Both the position numbers and the translations under genes were made by a program. Positions 29,608 to 29,644 of a DNA stretch of 29,644 bases are shown here, piece after piece (the stretch's first letter is position 1; each line of letters starts with the position of its first letter). This DNA is from GCA-020343675 sp964462945 (GTDB lineage: Bacteria > Planctomycetota > Phycisphaerae > Sedimentisphaerales > Anaerobacaceae), in the NCBI GenBank assembly GCA_964462945.1, contig CAYWZW010000065.1, forward strand, positions 1 to 29,644. The letters run 5' to 3'. The notes beneath the pieces are model-generated. The model was given only the letters and a program-made list of their open reading frames with translations. It made no database searches and was not told the DNA's origin.

Positions 29608-29644
29608 CAAAAACTGTCCCAAATCTGGAAATTGAAGGTGTCCG

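Overview
The window looks like a chromosomal piece of a Planctomycetota bacterium, most like the Phycisphaerae / Sedimentisphaerales type. The evidence is a type II pseudopilin-like protein with a C-terminal H-X9-DG motif, a secreted LamG protein, a Tat-exported aldo/keto reductase-like protein, a GH2 glycosidase and an SSS symporter with two tiny membrane partners. The placement is inferred from protein style only; there is no rRNA in the window.

Layout. 1-1819: the start of a LamG protein that runs off the left edge, and a membrane-anchored methyltransferase. 1911-7760: an accessory island. It carries minus-strand genes arranged like integron gene cassettes: a broken GFA gene, BrnT/BrnA toxin-antitoxin, a nucleoside-deoxyribosyltransferase/TIR-like effector, a GIY-YIG protein, a 49-residue ORF beside the 3' end of an integron-integrase-like gene, two unknown proteins, a DUF4160/DUF2442 pair and a CAAX protease. 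The genes are separated by long imperfect palindromes. The one at 4489-4569 has the full architecture of an attC site: RYYYAAC and GTTRRRY ends, and extra bases on one arm. I read the island as a degenerate cassette array (CALIN-like), probably without a working integrase. 7784-17482: sugar and secreted-protein genes (AKR-like protein, GH2 exo-beta-glucosaminidase-like enzyme, DegT aminotransferase, SSS symporter operon, a large secreted propeller/toroid protein). 17731-20873: two coiled-coil lipoproteins around a GT4 glycosyltransferase and a PIG-L deacetylase.

20905-23354: a compact polyamine operon. Pyruvoyl-dependent arginine decarboxylase, agmatinase and a deoxyhypusine-synthase-family protein lie in pathway order behind one promoter and a hairpin-rich leader. 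23927-24613: a DksA/TraR-type protein with an incomplete zinc site, then a 19-residue lysine-rich peptide gene and a terminator. 24641-28382: tRNA-Gly(UCC), then proA-proB (proline synthesis) and a DUF819 membrane protein. 28364-29515: the remnant of an AP2/HNH-type endonuclease and the pseudopilin gene.

The main candidate for something undescribed is the cassette island. It has several distinct repeat families at cassette junctions and adjacent cassettes that look like phage-defence or toxin-antitoxin modules. All homology calls rest on motif recognition by eye; no searches were run.
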